From the NCBI GenBank assembly GCA_031180405.1, contig JAPSLU010000022.1, positions 1 through 33,065 of the forward strand: 33,065 nucleotides of DNA. The letters are read 5' to 3'. Below, piece after piece: positions 9,144 through 18,100 of this stretch. Source of the DNA: Bacillus sp. (in: firmicutes) (GTDB lineage: Bacteria > Bacillota > Bacilli > Bacillales > Bacillaceae). The position numbers and the translations under genes are program-made. How positions within the stretch are numbered: the first letter of the stretch is position 1; each line of letters starts with the position of its first letter. The notes beneath the pieces were generated by a model that was not told the DNA's origin, searched no databases, and saw only the letters and a list, made by a program, of their open reading frames with translations.

Positions 9144-9611
9144 ATGAAGAAAATGATTATTTTTGGAGCAATTGTTCTTATTCTTTTTGGTGGACTAGCG
9201 TTTGTTACAACATATCAAAACAATCAACAAGCAAAAGGAAATGTATATGGTAAAAGTGACCTTAAACCAGCAACAATTGATCAACTTGATGATCCTAATT
9301 ACCAAAACATTATCCTTCCTGATGAACTTGAATCAAAATTGGAGAACAAAGAAGATACAATTGTTTATTTCTTCAGCCCGGAATGTGAGCATTGTAAAGC
9401 AACAACACCAGTTTTAATGCCAGTTGCTGAGGATCTTGGAGTCGAAATTGATCAATTTAATTTATTAGAGTATGAAAATGCTTGGGGGCAATATAACATT
9501 ACAGGTACACCAACACTTGTTCATTATCAAGACGGGAAAGAAGTAGCACGTGTAGAAGGTTCAAACACAGATGAGGCTGCTCTCCGTTCTCTGTTAAATG
9601 AGTGGAAATAA
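9144..9611 (+). CDS. Membrane-anchored extracytoplasmic thioredoxin-like protein
   Basis: This 155-residue protein has one N-terminal membrane segment (residues about 4-22, no lipobox) and a thioredoxin fold at about 60-154. The active site is C81-EH-C84 in FFSPECEHCK, a CxxC typical of disulfide-exchange proteins outside the membrane. The cis-proline is P123 in GTPT. It starts one base after bdbC with its binding site inside that gene, so the two are co-translated and likely work as a pair (the BdbA/BdbC arrangement). Its stop codon TAA coincides with the first bases of a family-B repeat. Whether it acts as oxidase or isomerase cannot be told. Confidence 0.88.
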   Translation: MKKMIIFGAIVLILFGGLAFVTTYQNNQQAKGNVYGKSDLKPATIDQLDDPNYQNIILPDELESKLENKEDTIVYFFSPECEHCKATTPVLMPVAEDLGVEIDQFNLLEYENAWGQYNITGTPTLVHYQDGKEVARVEGSNTDEAALRSLLNEWK

Positions 9612-9675
9612 GAAAAGCGCAAGCCGCCTTGGTCAGCCACGACAACCTCGAGGGTCTAGACACTAGCCACAAAAG
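9609..9675 (+). repeat. Compact family-B repeat overlapping a stop codon
   Basis: TAAGAAAAGCGCAAG, CCTTGGTCAGCC and TCTAGACA are family-B blocks in the usual order with the middle missing. The first TAA is the stop of the preceding thioredoxin gene. Confidence 0.6.
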
Positions 9676-9705
9676 CTAAGCTAACAATATACTTTTTCAC
9701 CTTAG

Positions 9706-9754
9706 AAAAAGGGAGAATTTCCAGATAACCATCTACCTGGAAACTCTCCCTTTC
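9706..9754. terminator. Bidirectional terminator between convergent genes
   Basis: AAAGGGAGA-TTTCCAG and CTGGAAA-TCTCCCTTT form a long stem. T-rich tails on both strands let it serve both the bdbC pair and yhcU. Confidence 0.88.
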
Positions 9755-9765
9755 ATTTTGATTAA

Positions 9766-10170
9766 TTAAATAATAAAATGATTTGCAGGCCTAATAAACT
9801 GACTAAACTGACCTGCCTGACTTTCAGCGTTCTTAAATTGAGAGAATGTCAGTGGAAAGAAATAACCATAGTCATTTAAATTTTGAGTGTTTCTCTCAAA
9901 CATTTCTTTATACTCGTCTTCATGTTTACAATCATGAATTAAATCTAGCAAAGCAATCAACGCTTGAAGACTAGAGATAATTTGAAATGCATCCTTTAAT
10001 GTAGCATTATATATTTGGTCAGAAGCCTGTGGCTGAAGCACTTTAAGTTTCTTTAATTCTACGATTTCGTCATCTGGGAAAAACCTTGGAAAAATATCTG
10101 TATATAGTTGATCAACTAACTCAGCGATATGATTTTCCTGTTCATCCGTTGATGCCACAACAACCTTCAT
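9766..10170 (-). CDS. yhcU: YhcU-like protein of unknown function (DUF5365-type)
   Basis: The protein has 134 residues from the ATG at 10168-10170, which follows an AAAGGTGAT-like site. An in-frame extension to 10269 adds 33 residues without a binding site and is rejected. The protein is soluble, acidic in the first half and mostly helical, with DEQENHIAELVDQLYTDIFP near the start and SSLQALIALLDLIHDC in the middle. There is no catalytic motif or membrane segment. Length and position beside yhcT match B. subtilis YhcU. No function can be proposed. Confidence 0.8.
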   Translation of the reverse strand: MKVVVASTDEQENHIAELVDQLYTDIFPRFFPDDEIVELKKLKVLQPQASDQIYNATLKDAFQIISSLQALIALLDLIHDCKHEDEYKEMFERNTQNLNDYGYFFPLTFSQFKNAESQAGQFSQFIRPANHFII

Positions 10171-10302
10171 TCTATCACCTTTCTTTTTCCTTCTTTTTAA
10201 CTTTATTAAGCATACCATAGTACATTTCAACATTGCAGAGGAAAGTGTTACCGGAACTAGATTGTACATCCATTCATTGTTCGGTATACTTTTCTTTACA
10301 AA

Positions 10303-10466
10303 AGGCTCTTTTCTGAAAGATTGTTGCTAATTGACCTAATTATCTGTTAGAATACACTGTTTCGCAGGTATAAGGTACGTTTCTAAGAAGAAAAGATGCC
10401 ACTATACTTGATATAGGGCTGTTTACTTCAGGTTATTAATAGCTACAAAGTATACGAAAACAGCCT
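10303..10466. mobile_element. MITE-like element, family C (complete copy)
   Basis: The left end AGGCTCTTTTCTG and the right end TACGAAAACAGCCT are imperfect inverted repeats. Both sides are flanked by the direct repeat TACAAA (10297-10302 and 10467-10472). The 164-bp interior has no open frame of note. Solo ends with the same sequence occur at 7689 and 26315. It lies just upstream of yhcT and might supply or separate its promoter. No transposase that would move it is in the window. Confidence 0.6.
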
Positions 10467-10501
10467 TACAAAAACATGAATCAGTAAGGAATGATGTAGG
10501 C

Positions 10502-11398
10502 TTGAAACGAGTGGGTGAATGGCTTGAGATCAAGATACCAATGGATTGGGCAAATACGACAGTTTTTTCTATTTTAACGAATAAACTAGGTGCCTCCAAG
10601 GCCCTTATCCAAAAATGGAATCAATCATCAGCCATTAAAAAAAATAACATAACAGCAGATGTTAATCATAAACTTGAACAAAATGACCGACTATATTTGC
10701 ATTTATTTAATGAAGAGGAGTTTGGAGTATTACCAGAGAATAATCCTGTAGACGTCCTTTATGAAGATGATCATTTGATTATTGTGAATAAGCCAGCTGG
10801 AATAGATACACATCCAAATAAACCGAACCAAAAAGGGACACTAGCAAACGCCATCGCTTTTTATTATAAACTTAATGGATTGCAGATTCGAGTCAGACAT
10901 ATTCACCGTCTTGATCGAGATACCTCTGGAGCTGTCATATTTGCAAAGCATGATCTCGCACAATCAATTTTAGATCAGCATTTGCAAGTAAAAAAAATTA
11001 AGAGGACGTATTTAGCTATTGTAAAAGGTAAACTCTCTCCATTAAAGGGAATAATTAATAAACCTATTGGTCGTGATCGACATCACGCCACACGAAGAAG
11101 AGTTTCCCCTAATGGACAAAAGGCGATTACTCATTACAAAGTAGATAAATATGATCCACATAAAAATATCTCTGTTTTGTCGTTACAATTAGAAACAGGA
11201 CGAACACATCAAATCCGTGTTCATTTGAGCTCAATCAACCACCCGATTATTGGTGATACATTGTACGGTGGAAATCAGAACCTTATAAAAAGACAAGCTT
11301 TACATGCTAAACAAGTTTCTCTTCTTCATCCATTAACACATAAAAAAATTGAAGTAGAAGCCTCCCTACCTACCGATATCCTATATTTACTCTCTTAA
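10502..11398 (+). CDS. yhcT: RluD-family RNA pseudouridine synthase YhcT
   Basis: The 298-residue enzyme converts uridine to pseudouridine in RNA. A weak S4-like N-terminal part (about 15-70) is followed by the catalytic domain with HRLDRDTSG at 135-143, in which D138 is the catalytic aspartate. The motifs KPAGIDTHP before it and LETGRTHQIRVHL after it are typical of the RluA/RluD family. The frame opens with TTG at 10502. The only purine-rich site, AAGGA, is about 11 bases away, so a GTG four codons in could also be used. The exact target base is not readable. Family and order fit YhcT. Confidence 0.9.
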   Translation: MKRVGEWLEIKIPMDWANTTVFSILTNKLGASKALIQKWNQSSAIKKNNITADVNHKLEQNDRLYLHLFNEEEFGVLPENNPVDVLYEDDHLIIVNKPAGIDTHPNKPNQKGTLANAIAFYYKLNGLQIRVRHIHRLDRDTSGAVIFAKHDLAQSILDQHLQVKKIKRTYLAIVKGKLSPLKGIINKPIGRDRHHATRRRVSPNGQKAITHYKVDKYDPHKNISVLSLQLETGRTHQIRVHLSSINHPIIGDTLYGGNQNLIKRQALHAKQVSLLHPLTHKKIEVEASLPTDILYLLS

Positions 11399-11446
11399 AA
11401 GCACCAATCTAGGACAATATCACGTCCCTGATCCTGGTGCTTTTTT
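11397..11446 (+). terminator. Rho-independent terminator of yhcT
   Basis: AGCACCA and TGGTGCT close a stem with inner AGGAC/GTCC pairing, followed by TTTTTT. It separates yhcT from the Pho-regulated operon, which starts only 15 bases further on. Confidence 0.85.
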
Positions 11447-11460
11447 CCCTTTTTTCTAGG

Positions 11461-11519
11461 TTAATAAAACATTTACACAATATTTATATTCTATTAACGT
11501 CCAGTTGTTAGCTTATACA
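11461..11519 (+). promoter_or_regulatory. PhoP-binding Pho box and -10 of the phoX-tatA-tatC operon
   Basis: Four hexamers spaced by exactly five bases fit the Bacillus PhoP consensus TT(A/C/T)A(C/T)A: TTAATA (11461-11466), TTTACA (11472-11477), TTTATA (11483-11488) and TTAACG (11494-11499). The first three match fully and the fourth in five of six positions. A -10-like TATACA follows at 11514-11519. No good -35 is present, as expected for an activator-dependent promoter. Confidence 0.85.
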
Positions 11520-11572
11520 TAGATTAAACTCCGATGAAATTACCTCAAAAAACGTAGGGAGGGATTCTCCAA

Positions 11573-13021
11573 ATGTCAGAAAACAAAAATGTAAATAGTA
11601 TGAACCGTAGAGATTTTTTGAAGGTTGGAGGAATGAGCACTGTTGCAGTTTCCTTAGGAGCAACCGGTCTTTTTTCAATTGCGAATGCGAGTAAAAGTTT
11701 GGCAACATCGGGTAAGGCTACTAGTGGCTTCGGTGGTTATGGTCCCTTAGTGAAAGATCCAAATGGAATACTAGACTTACCTCAGGGCTTTCATTACAAG
11801 ATTATTTCTCGAGAAGGCGAAAGTCTATCAGATGGACGCCCTGTACCTGCTATGTTTGATGGAATGGCAGCTTTTTCAGGCCCTCGTAATTCGACTATTC
11901 TTGTGAGGAACCATGAATTAAGTGAAAATACAAAATATCCAGTTGAAGGGAAAAATCCTTATGATAAAAACAAAACAGGTGGTACAACAACCCTTCTTGT
12001 TACACCAGACCGTGAAGTAATAAAAGAATATGTATCCTCATCTGGGACAATCCGAAATTGTGCTGGAGGGGCAACACCTTGGGGCACATGGTTAACATGT
12101 GAGGAAACGATGAATGAAGGTCATGGCTATGTATTTGAAGTCGATCCTAACGACCCGGAAAATGAGCTATCAAAAACACCAATTAGAGACATGGGTGCAT
12201 TTTCACATGAAGCAACAGCGATTGATCCAGCTACAGGGATTGTGTATCTAACTGAGGATGCATCAAAAAGCTTCTTATACCGATTCATTCCAAATGATAC
12301 AAGTAAAAAACCTGGTGCACTACAAAAAGGTGGAAAGCTCCAGGCTGCTGCAATTGAAGAAATTGGTAAAACAAATGCTAGCACCTTTAATCAAGGGCAA
12401 AAGTTTGGAATCGTTTGGAAAGATGTAGATCCTGAAAAACCAACTCTAGAAGCTTTGCAAAAAGGTTGTATTATTTTTAGTCGCTTAGAAGGTGCATACT
12501 TTGCAGGAGGTGTTTTCTGGTTTGATGACACATCCGCAGGAACGAGTAAAAAAGGAAGAGTATATCGATACATCCCTGCTACAAATACCCTTGAACTATT
12601 CTATGAATCTTCAGATGCTAACAATCTTGAATCACCGGATAATATTTGTATTACCCCATGGGGTGATTTATGGATAGCAGAAGATGGAGATGCAACTGAT
12701 AGAATGATCGGGCTAACACCTGAGGGGGAGGTTTATGTATTTGCTGAGAATCGATTGAATGGAAGTGAATTAGCAGGACCTACCTTTTCACCTGATGGCA
12801 AAACTTTTTTCGTTAATTGTCAAACCCCTGGAATTACATTTGCTATATGGGGTCCTTTTGCTCGCCGTAACTCCGCAAGACAGCGTTTAATGGGCCACGC
12901 GGCACCTCCGACTAGCTTTGCACCAATTGTCTCTGACAAGCTTGTTGAATTTGCCGATCGTCAAGGGATGTCAATATTAGAAGCTGCTGCATTCCAACGA
13001 AACGGTATGCCAATTGTTTAA
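11573..13021 (+). CDS. phoX: PhoX-type (DUF839) alkaline phosphatase with Tat signal
   Basis: The 482-residue protein is exported folded. Its signal has the twin-arginine motif NRRDFLK (R12, R13), a hydrophobic stretch to about 36 and a likely cleavage after ANA at 39. The mature part is a DUF839/PhoX beta-propeller enzyme: the stretches GPRNSTILVRNHELSE, TPWGTWLTCEETMNEGHG, GAFSHEATAIDP and SPDNICITPWGDLWIAEDG are family blocks rich in the acidic residues that bind calcium and iron in known PhoX. It should release phosphate from phosphoesters outside the membrane. At 482 residues it is shorter than the proteobacterial PhoX type. GGGAGGG precedes the ATG. Regulation by PhoP follows from the upstream Pho box, and export from the tat genes next door. 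Confidence 0.9.
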   Translation: MSENKNVNSMNRRDFLKVGGMSTVAVSLGATGLFSIANASKSLATSGKATSGFGGYGPLVKDPNGILDLPQGFHYKIISREGESLSDGRPVPAMFDGMAAFSGPRNSTILVRNHELSENTKYPVEGKNPYDKNKTGGTTTLLVTPDREVIKEYVSSSGTIRNCAGGATPWGTWLTCEETMNEGHGYVFEVDPNDPENELSKTPIRDMGAFSHEATAIDPATGIVYLTEDASKSFLYRFIPNDTSKKPGALQKGGKLQAAAIEEIGKTNASTFNQGQKFGIVWKDVDPEKPTLEALQKGCIIFSRLEGAYFAGGVFWFDDTSAGTSKKGRVYRYIPATNTLELFYESSDANNLESPDNICITPWGDLWIAEDGDATDRMIGLTPEGEVYVFAENRLNGSELAGPTFSPDGKTFFVNCQTPGITFAIWGPFARRNSARQRLMGHAAPPTSFAPIVSDKLVEFADRQGMSILEAAAFQRNGMPIV

Positions 13022-13043
13022 ATTTTAAAAGGAGGTAGAGTAT

Positions 13044-13274
13044 ATGCTACAAAACATAGGGATTCCAGGTCTAATATTGATTCTTGTCATAGCGTTAATT
13101 ATTTTCGGACCATCCAAACTGCCGGAAATCGGTAGAGCCTTTGGTTCAACCTTAAAAGAATTTAAAAAGGCAACAAATGATTTAGTTAATAATGATCCAA
13201 AGGATAATGGTAGATCAAATGATGAAACAAAGGTTCAAGCCATCGATCGAACCAAAAGCAATACTGGCAGTTAA
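13044..13274 (+). CDS. tatA: Twin-arginine translocase subunit TatA
   Basis: The 76-residue protein has one N-terminal membrane helix ([18 protein letters not shown]), the conserved [14 protein letters not shown] hinge, an amphipathic helix ([13 protein letters not shown]) and a polar tail. It forms the pore-like part of the Tat export path and, as in Bacillus TatA proteins, probably combines TatA and TatB roles. AAAGGAGG lies in the 22-base gap after phoX, so it is co-transcribed with its likely cargo. It is the counterpart of the phoD-tatAd-tatCd arrangement in B. subtilis. Confidence 0.93.
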   Translation: MLQNIGIPGLILILVIALIIFGPSKLPEIGRAFGSTLKEFKKATNDLVNNDPKDNGRSNDETKVQAIDRTKSNTGS

Positions 13275-13284
13275 ACGAAAATAG

Positions 13285-13317
13285 ATGCGGGCAGGTCTAT
13301 ACCTGCTTGCATTTTTC
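13285..13317 (+). terminator. Terminator-like hairpin between tatA and tatC
   Basis: ATGCGGGCAGGT and ACCTGCTTGCAT form a 12-bp stem (two G-T pairs) with a 4-base loop, followed by TTTTTCT. It lies inside the operon, so it probably stops only part of the transcripts. Confidence 0.75.
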
Positions 13318-13349
13318 TATTGGTTTAGGCCTTAGAAGGAGTTGTGTAT

Positions 13350-14078
13350 ATGGATTTAACTGAAATGAATCTTATCGAACATTTATCTGAACTACGAAAA
13401 AGAATCATCATCGTGCTTTGTTCTTTTATGCTTTTTCTAATCCTATCTTTTCTTATCGTTCAGGATATTCATAATTTTTTAGTAAAAGATTTACATGATA
13501 AATTGGCTATATTAGGTCCTGGGGATATTCTGTGGGTGTATATGGCTCTTGCAAGTGTATCTGCGATTACATTTACACTTCCTATTGCTGCTTTTCAAGT
13601 ATGGCTATTTGTAAAACCTGGTCTAAAGAAAGAGGAGCAAAAAGTAACCCTTGCATTCATCCCAGGGATTTTCCTGTTATTTTTATTAGGGATTGCTTTT
13701 GGCTATTTTTTATTATTTCCTATTGTCTTATCATTTTTACAATCTCTTGCGGGGTCACAATTCGAAACCTTCTTTACCGTTGAAAAGTATTTTCGATTCT
13801 TAATACAACTCACCCTTCCTTTTGGTTTTTTATTTGAAATGCCTGCGATCGTTATGTTTTTAACAAGATTAGGGATTATTAACCCACAGAAACTGGCTAA
13901 GTCTAGAAAGCTATCGTACTTTTTCTTAATTGTTGTTTCTGTTCTCATTACTCCCCCGGATTTTATATCAGATATTTTAGTCATTGTTCCATTAATACTA
14001 CTCTATGAATTCAGTATTACATTATCTAAAATCGTTTACAAACGAAGACTTTCTTTAGAACAAGCCCAAGCTATATAA
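13350..14078 (+). CDS. tatC: Twin-arginine translocase subunit TatC
   Basis: The 242-residue integral membrane protein has six hydrophobic helices and recognises twin-arginine signals. The N-terminus MDLTEMNLIEHLSELRKRI carries the conserved HLxELRxR element. The segments FVKPGLKKEEQK and FGFLFEMPAIVMFL are further family blocks. The ATG at 13350 is eight bases from AAGGAG; a GTG at 13344 is too close to that site. It follows tatA after a hairpin and ends at a shared terminator facing the sortase gene. Its cargo is most likely the phosphatase encoded first in the operon. Confidence 0.95.
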   Translation: MDLTEMNLIEHLSELRKRIIIVLCSFMLFLILSFLIVQDIHNFLVKDLHDKLAILGPGDILWVYMALASVSAITFTLPIAAFQVWLFVKPGLKKEEQKVTLAFIPGIFLLFLLGIAFGYFLLFPIVLSFLQSLAGSQFETFFTVEKYFRFLIQLTLPFGFLFEMPAIVMFLTRLGIINPQKLAKSRKLSYFFLIVVSVLITPPDFISDILVIVPLILLYEFSITLSKIVYKRRLSLEQAQAI

Positions 14079-14089
14079 ATTCTTACTAA

Positions 14090-14138
14090 AAAAACAACGA
14101 CCTAGCTATAGTCTAATACTAGCTAAATCGTTGTTTTC
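14090..14138. terminator. Bidirectional terminator between tatC and the sortase gene
   Basis: AAAACAACGA with CTAGCTA pairs with TAGCTA and TCGTTGTTTT across a short loop, with T-runs on both strands. It ends at the stop of the convergent sortase gene. Confidence 0.88.
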
Positions 14139-14711
14139 TTATATTTTTTTAGCATATATAATATAACGCTGTGGTGCATTACCTACAAAGCTAAAAGGAT
14201 AACAAGTTGTCAGTATAAGTTCTTCTTTCTCATTTTGAAGGGTGATAATACTTGTATCGTCAGCTTCTACAATTTTAGTATCTATGATCTCATATTCAAA
14301 ATCACCATAAGGAAGATTGATTTCTAAAGAGTCCCCGATTTCTAACTCCCCAGCTTTACGAAACACTGTATCTCTGTGACCTGACAACACAATTTGTCCA
14401 TTTTCATCTGGATAATAGCTACCTTTGTAATGACCTACTCCTTTTTCAAGATCATCAGGATCTGTTCCTTCCACAATAGGTAGATCAGCTTTAAGTCTTG
14501 GAATATGTAAAATACCGATTGCTTCCCCAATTGGTGGTTTAAATGTACCGTCTTCCTCTTTGTACACTTCTTTATCTGACGGTGACTTAACAATAGCTTG
14601 AGCTTCAGCCAAGGAGTTTGATGTTTGCATTTTTGTCTCGTAAATTTCCCAGGCTGCATAGCCTACAATACAAAGACCTACAATAATGAATAGATAGGAA
14701 AGTTTCTTCAT
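14139..14711 (-). CDS. yhcS: Class D sortase, YhcS-like
   Basis: The 190-residue transpeptidase is anchored by an N-terminal membrane helix (about 4-20) with the catalytic domain outside. The active-site triad is complete: H112 in VLSGHRD, C170 in LTTCYP, and R182 in APQRYIIY. Sortases cleave a C-terminal sorting signal and link the protein to the wall; YhcS of B. subtilis uses an LPDTS-type signal. No protein in this window ends in such a signal, and the substrate gene yhcR that neighbours yhcS in B. subtilis is not here. The binding site is weak (GGTTGG). A -10-like TATAAT lies about 40 bases upstream without a good -35. Confidence 0.9.
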   Translation of the reverse strand: MKKLSYLFIIVGLCIVGYAAWEIYETKMQTSNSLAEAQAIVKSPSDKEVYKEEDGTFKPPIGEAIGILHIPRLKADLPIVEGTDPDDLEKGVGHYKGSYYPDENGQIVLSGHRDTVFRKAGELEIGDSLEINLPYGDFEYEIIDTKIVEADDTSIITLQNEKEELILTTCYPFSFVGNAPQRYIIYAKKI

Positions 14712-14858
14712 GAACCAACCACGCTCTCTTTTTATTGATAAAATAATTATATCATAGGGGGATTTTACTTTTTGAGGTAAGTTTAATAGAGTTCGCCTTT
14801 TATTCGTTAATATTTTGTAAATTCTTAGATGCTCATTACCTATATTTCCTCTCAGGTC

Positions 14859-14878
14859 TTAAACAAACGTTTGATTAA
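14859..14878. promoter_or_regulatory. 20-bp near-palindrome (copy 1), operator-like
   Basis: TTAAACAAACGTTTGATTAA is symmetric around the central CG except for one base pair. It is repeated without change at 26374-26393. It lies about 150 bases upstream of the sortase start. The form suits a homodimeric repressor such as those of the TetR or LacI families, but no such regulator is encoded here. Confidence 0.5.
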
Positions 14879-15001
14879 CTTTTTAAAACTCAGGTTTCAA
14901 CTATCTTTAAAGGGAATAAGATATGAGGTCTTTGAACTATATATAACTCGAAACGATGAAGGTTTCTGTGTGTTAGTAGCATTCCTCTTATAGATAAACC
15001 T

Positions 15002-15100
15002 AAGAAAAACGCAAGGCTCTTAGGATTTGGCTACAAGCTAAGGCGAGTAGGAATAGTAAGTGTACTTTACCCTATTCCTACTCCCCTAGACCCTAAAGCC
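15002..15100 (+). repeat. Family-B-related repeat with strong hairpin
   Basis: TAAGAAAAACGCAAGG starts it. GAGTAGGAATAG and CTATTCCTACTC (15045-15083) form a 12-bp perfect stem, with the same outer arms as the hairpin at 192-232. It abuts the 3' end of the CheB-CheR kinase gene, but no T-run follows in that direction. The rest of the 14712-15104 gap shows only the palindrome at 14859. Confidence 0.55.
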
Positions 15101-15104
15101 TCTT

Positions 15105-18100
15105 TTAGATCATTTTGACTGAATTAGATAAAGGTAACGTTATCTCTACAGTAGTACCTTTATCTAGCTCACTAGTAAAGACAATTTTTCCATTGTGACT
15201 TTCAATAATCTTAAAGCTCACCATTAAACCTAAACCTGTTCCTTTTTCTTTTGTCGTGAAGAATGGTTCACCCATCTTTTCAAGCTGTTCCTTTGGTATT
15301 CCTTTTCCTTGATCTTGAAAACGAATAAGTACCTTTTCTTCCTCAAGTTTCTTTGTTTCAATCTTTAGCTGACCTTGACGTCCTTCCATTGATTCAATTC
15401 CATTTTTAACGATATTAATAAACACCTGCTTAAGCTCATTTTCGACCCCTTTAACCGCTAGGAACATAGGATCAATGGAAGCCTCAATTGCTACATTATT
15501 TAACGATGCCTGTGTTTCCCATATCTTTGAAACATCCTTAATAACCTTATTAATATTAACCTCTTGAAACTCAGCTGTTTTTTGTCTTGATAGAACAAGG
15601 AATTCATTAATTATTTCCTCAAGTCGAATGAACTCCGTCATCATCACATCAGCATATTCTTTTTGATAAGTGTTCGATTGTATCATTAATTGAAGGAATC
15701 CACGTAGTGATGTTAAGGGATTTCGTATTTCATGTGCAATACCCGCTGCTAGTTGCCCAATTGCAGAGAGCATTTCTGATTTAATGAGCATTTGCTCAGA
15801 ACTTTTTCTACTTGTAATGTCCTCGCCAACTCGCAAAATTTGAACAACATCATGTTCCTCATTCTCAACAGGTATTAACGAAAGATGCTCCCAATGTTCT
15901 TTACCTTTTTGATCTTTATATGACAATTCACCTGTCCACTTCTCGCCTGCACGAACCTTCTTCCAATGTAAATCAAAATCACTATCTTTATAAAACTCTA
16001 AATAAATATCCTTTAGTTTACGTCCAATTACTTCGTTTACCTCTAAGCCAAGTTGTTTAGCAAATTTACTATTAGCATACTCAATATTCCCTTGAAAATC
16101 AGTGAATACTGTATTAGCAGGGCCTAGCTCAATTGCTTGCATACTTAGCTGTAATTCACGATTAACTTTTTTTATTTTTGAAATATCAATAAAGGTAATG
16201 ACAATGCCATCCATCCTATATTCACTTGTTCGGTAAGGCATGATTTTTATGCTGTACCATTTTCCATCCTTTGAAGGTAATTCCTTAATTATTGTTTTCG
16301 TTGTTATTAATACGTCTTGGATATCCTCAATGATTAGGTCATAGTCAAGCATATGTGTAATATGATAAATCGGTCGACCTTTATCGCGCTCGATTAAATG
16401 GAAAATCTTCATTGCTTCTGGTGTATAAAGCTTGATATTTAGTTTTTTATCCAAGAAAATTGTTGCAATGTTTGTGTTAATTAACAGGTTATCCATATCA
16501 TTATTTAAATCCAGTAGCTCTTTGATTTTCTTTTCATATTCCATATTTACTGAAATGAGTTCCTCATTTACGGATCTCATCTCTTCATTTGTACTTTGTA
16601 ATTCTTCATTTGCAGCAATTAATTCTTCATTTGTTGACTGAAGTTCTTCATTAGATGTTTCAAGCTCTTCAATCGTTGATTGAAGACTTTGCTTAGTATA
16701 ATAAAGCTCTTGTTCTAATTCAAATATTCTCTGCTTATAAGCGGAATCATGGTCAGACACATTTGAATCAGCTTTAAATGTAACAGATGAGTCTGGTTTA
16801 TAGTCTTCTAAAAATAAAGCCACATAACCCTTCCCAGTATTTTCTACAGGCTTAACAACTAACTTTATTTGTTTGCTTTCTTTCTGATTAATAAGGAGGT
16901 CTTTACATTTAATTTCTGTAAGTTCCTCTCTTACTTTTTTAATTGCTGTTCCGATTGCTACAGACAAATTAGCTGGAATCATATTGAAGATATTATCATT
17001 CACTTTTCTTTTTGATAGATTCAAATAGTCTTCAGCATTTCCTGAAAAAAGAAGAACCTCATTATGTTCATTAATCACAATACAAGGTGGCAATAACTCA
17101 TCCATCAATGAAAAATATAGCTCATCTGGATGTTGAAACCGATACGGATCGCGAAAATACTCTAAACATTTTCGATCTGTCCCTCCTTCATCCTTAAGTG
17201 ACTCTTGAGGAGTAAGAAAAACTTGAGATAGCTGTTTGTTCTCTGAAGCTTCATTTCTGAAAATTTTCCACTTATTATTAATAGAATTAAAAAGATTTGA
17301 GAGCTTTCCAATCGTTTCACTCGGCCCTAAAAATAAGTATCCTTTCTCATTTAATGCAAAGTGAAAAAGAGACAATATTTTTTGCTGAAGCTCTGTTTGA
17401 AAATAGATCATTACATTTCGACAGCTAATCATATCCAAATTAACAAACGGTGAATCTATCGTCATATTATGAGGGGCAAACACAATCTTATGTCTAATTT
17501 CTCTCTTAACTTGATAATCACTTCCATCTTTATCAAAATATTTTATTAAAAGATGCTTTGGGATCATCGACACAGTTTGTTCTGAATAACAGCCCTGGCT
17601 AGCAAATTTCACCGAATCACGATTTATATCTGTCGCAAATATCTGTAGATCCATCTCACATTCTCTTTTTTCTAATTCTTCATTGAATAGAATTGCTAGA
17701 GAATAGGCTTCTTGTCCCAAAGAACATCCTGCCACCCAAATCCTGATTTTATTTCGGCCTCTTTGAATATTTTCATCTATCATTTTTGGAATGAGGTGTT
17801 GCTGTAAATAGCTAAATGCTTCAGCGTCTCTAAAAAAATGCGTCACTCCGATTAAAAGATCTTCTTGTAAATACCGAATTTCTCGGGGGTTTTCTAACAA
17901 ATAATTTTTATAATCTTCAAGTGTGGGAACTATTTCATCAACTAAACTCATGCGGTGCTCGATTCGCCGTATAACAGTATTTTTCTTATACATTGAAAAA
18001 TCAACACCGCTCTTTTTATGAATCATCATCAACACTTGCTTTAAAGTAGTTTCTGAGTAATCCATTGGCTTTGTTTTTATATAGTTTTTAATTTGATCAG

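Noticed and set aside
15045-15083. Hairpin as terminator of the CheB-CheR kinase
   Set aside because: No T-run follows the stem on the minus strand; it fits a repeat hairpin better.
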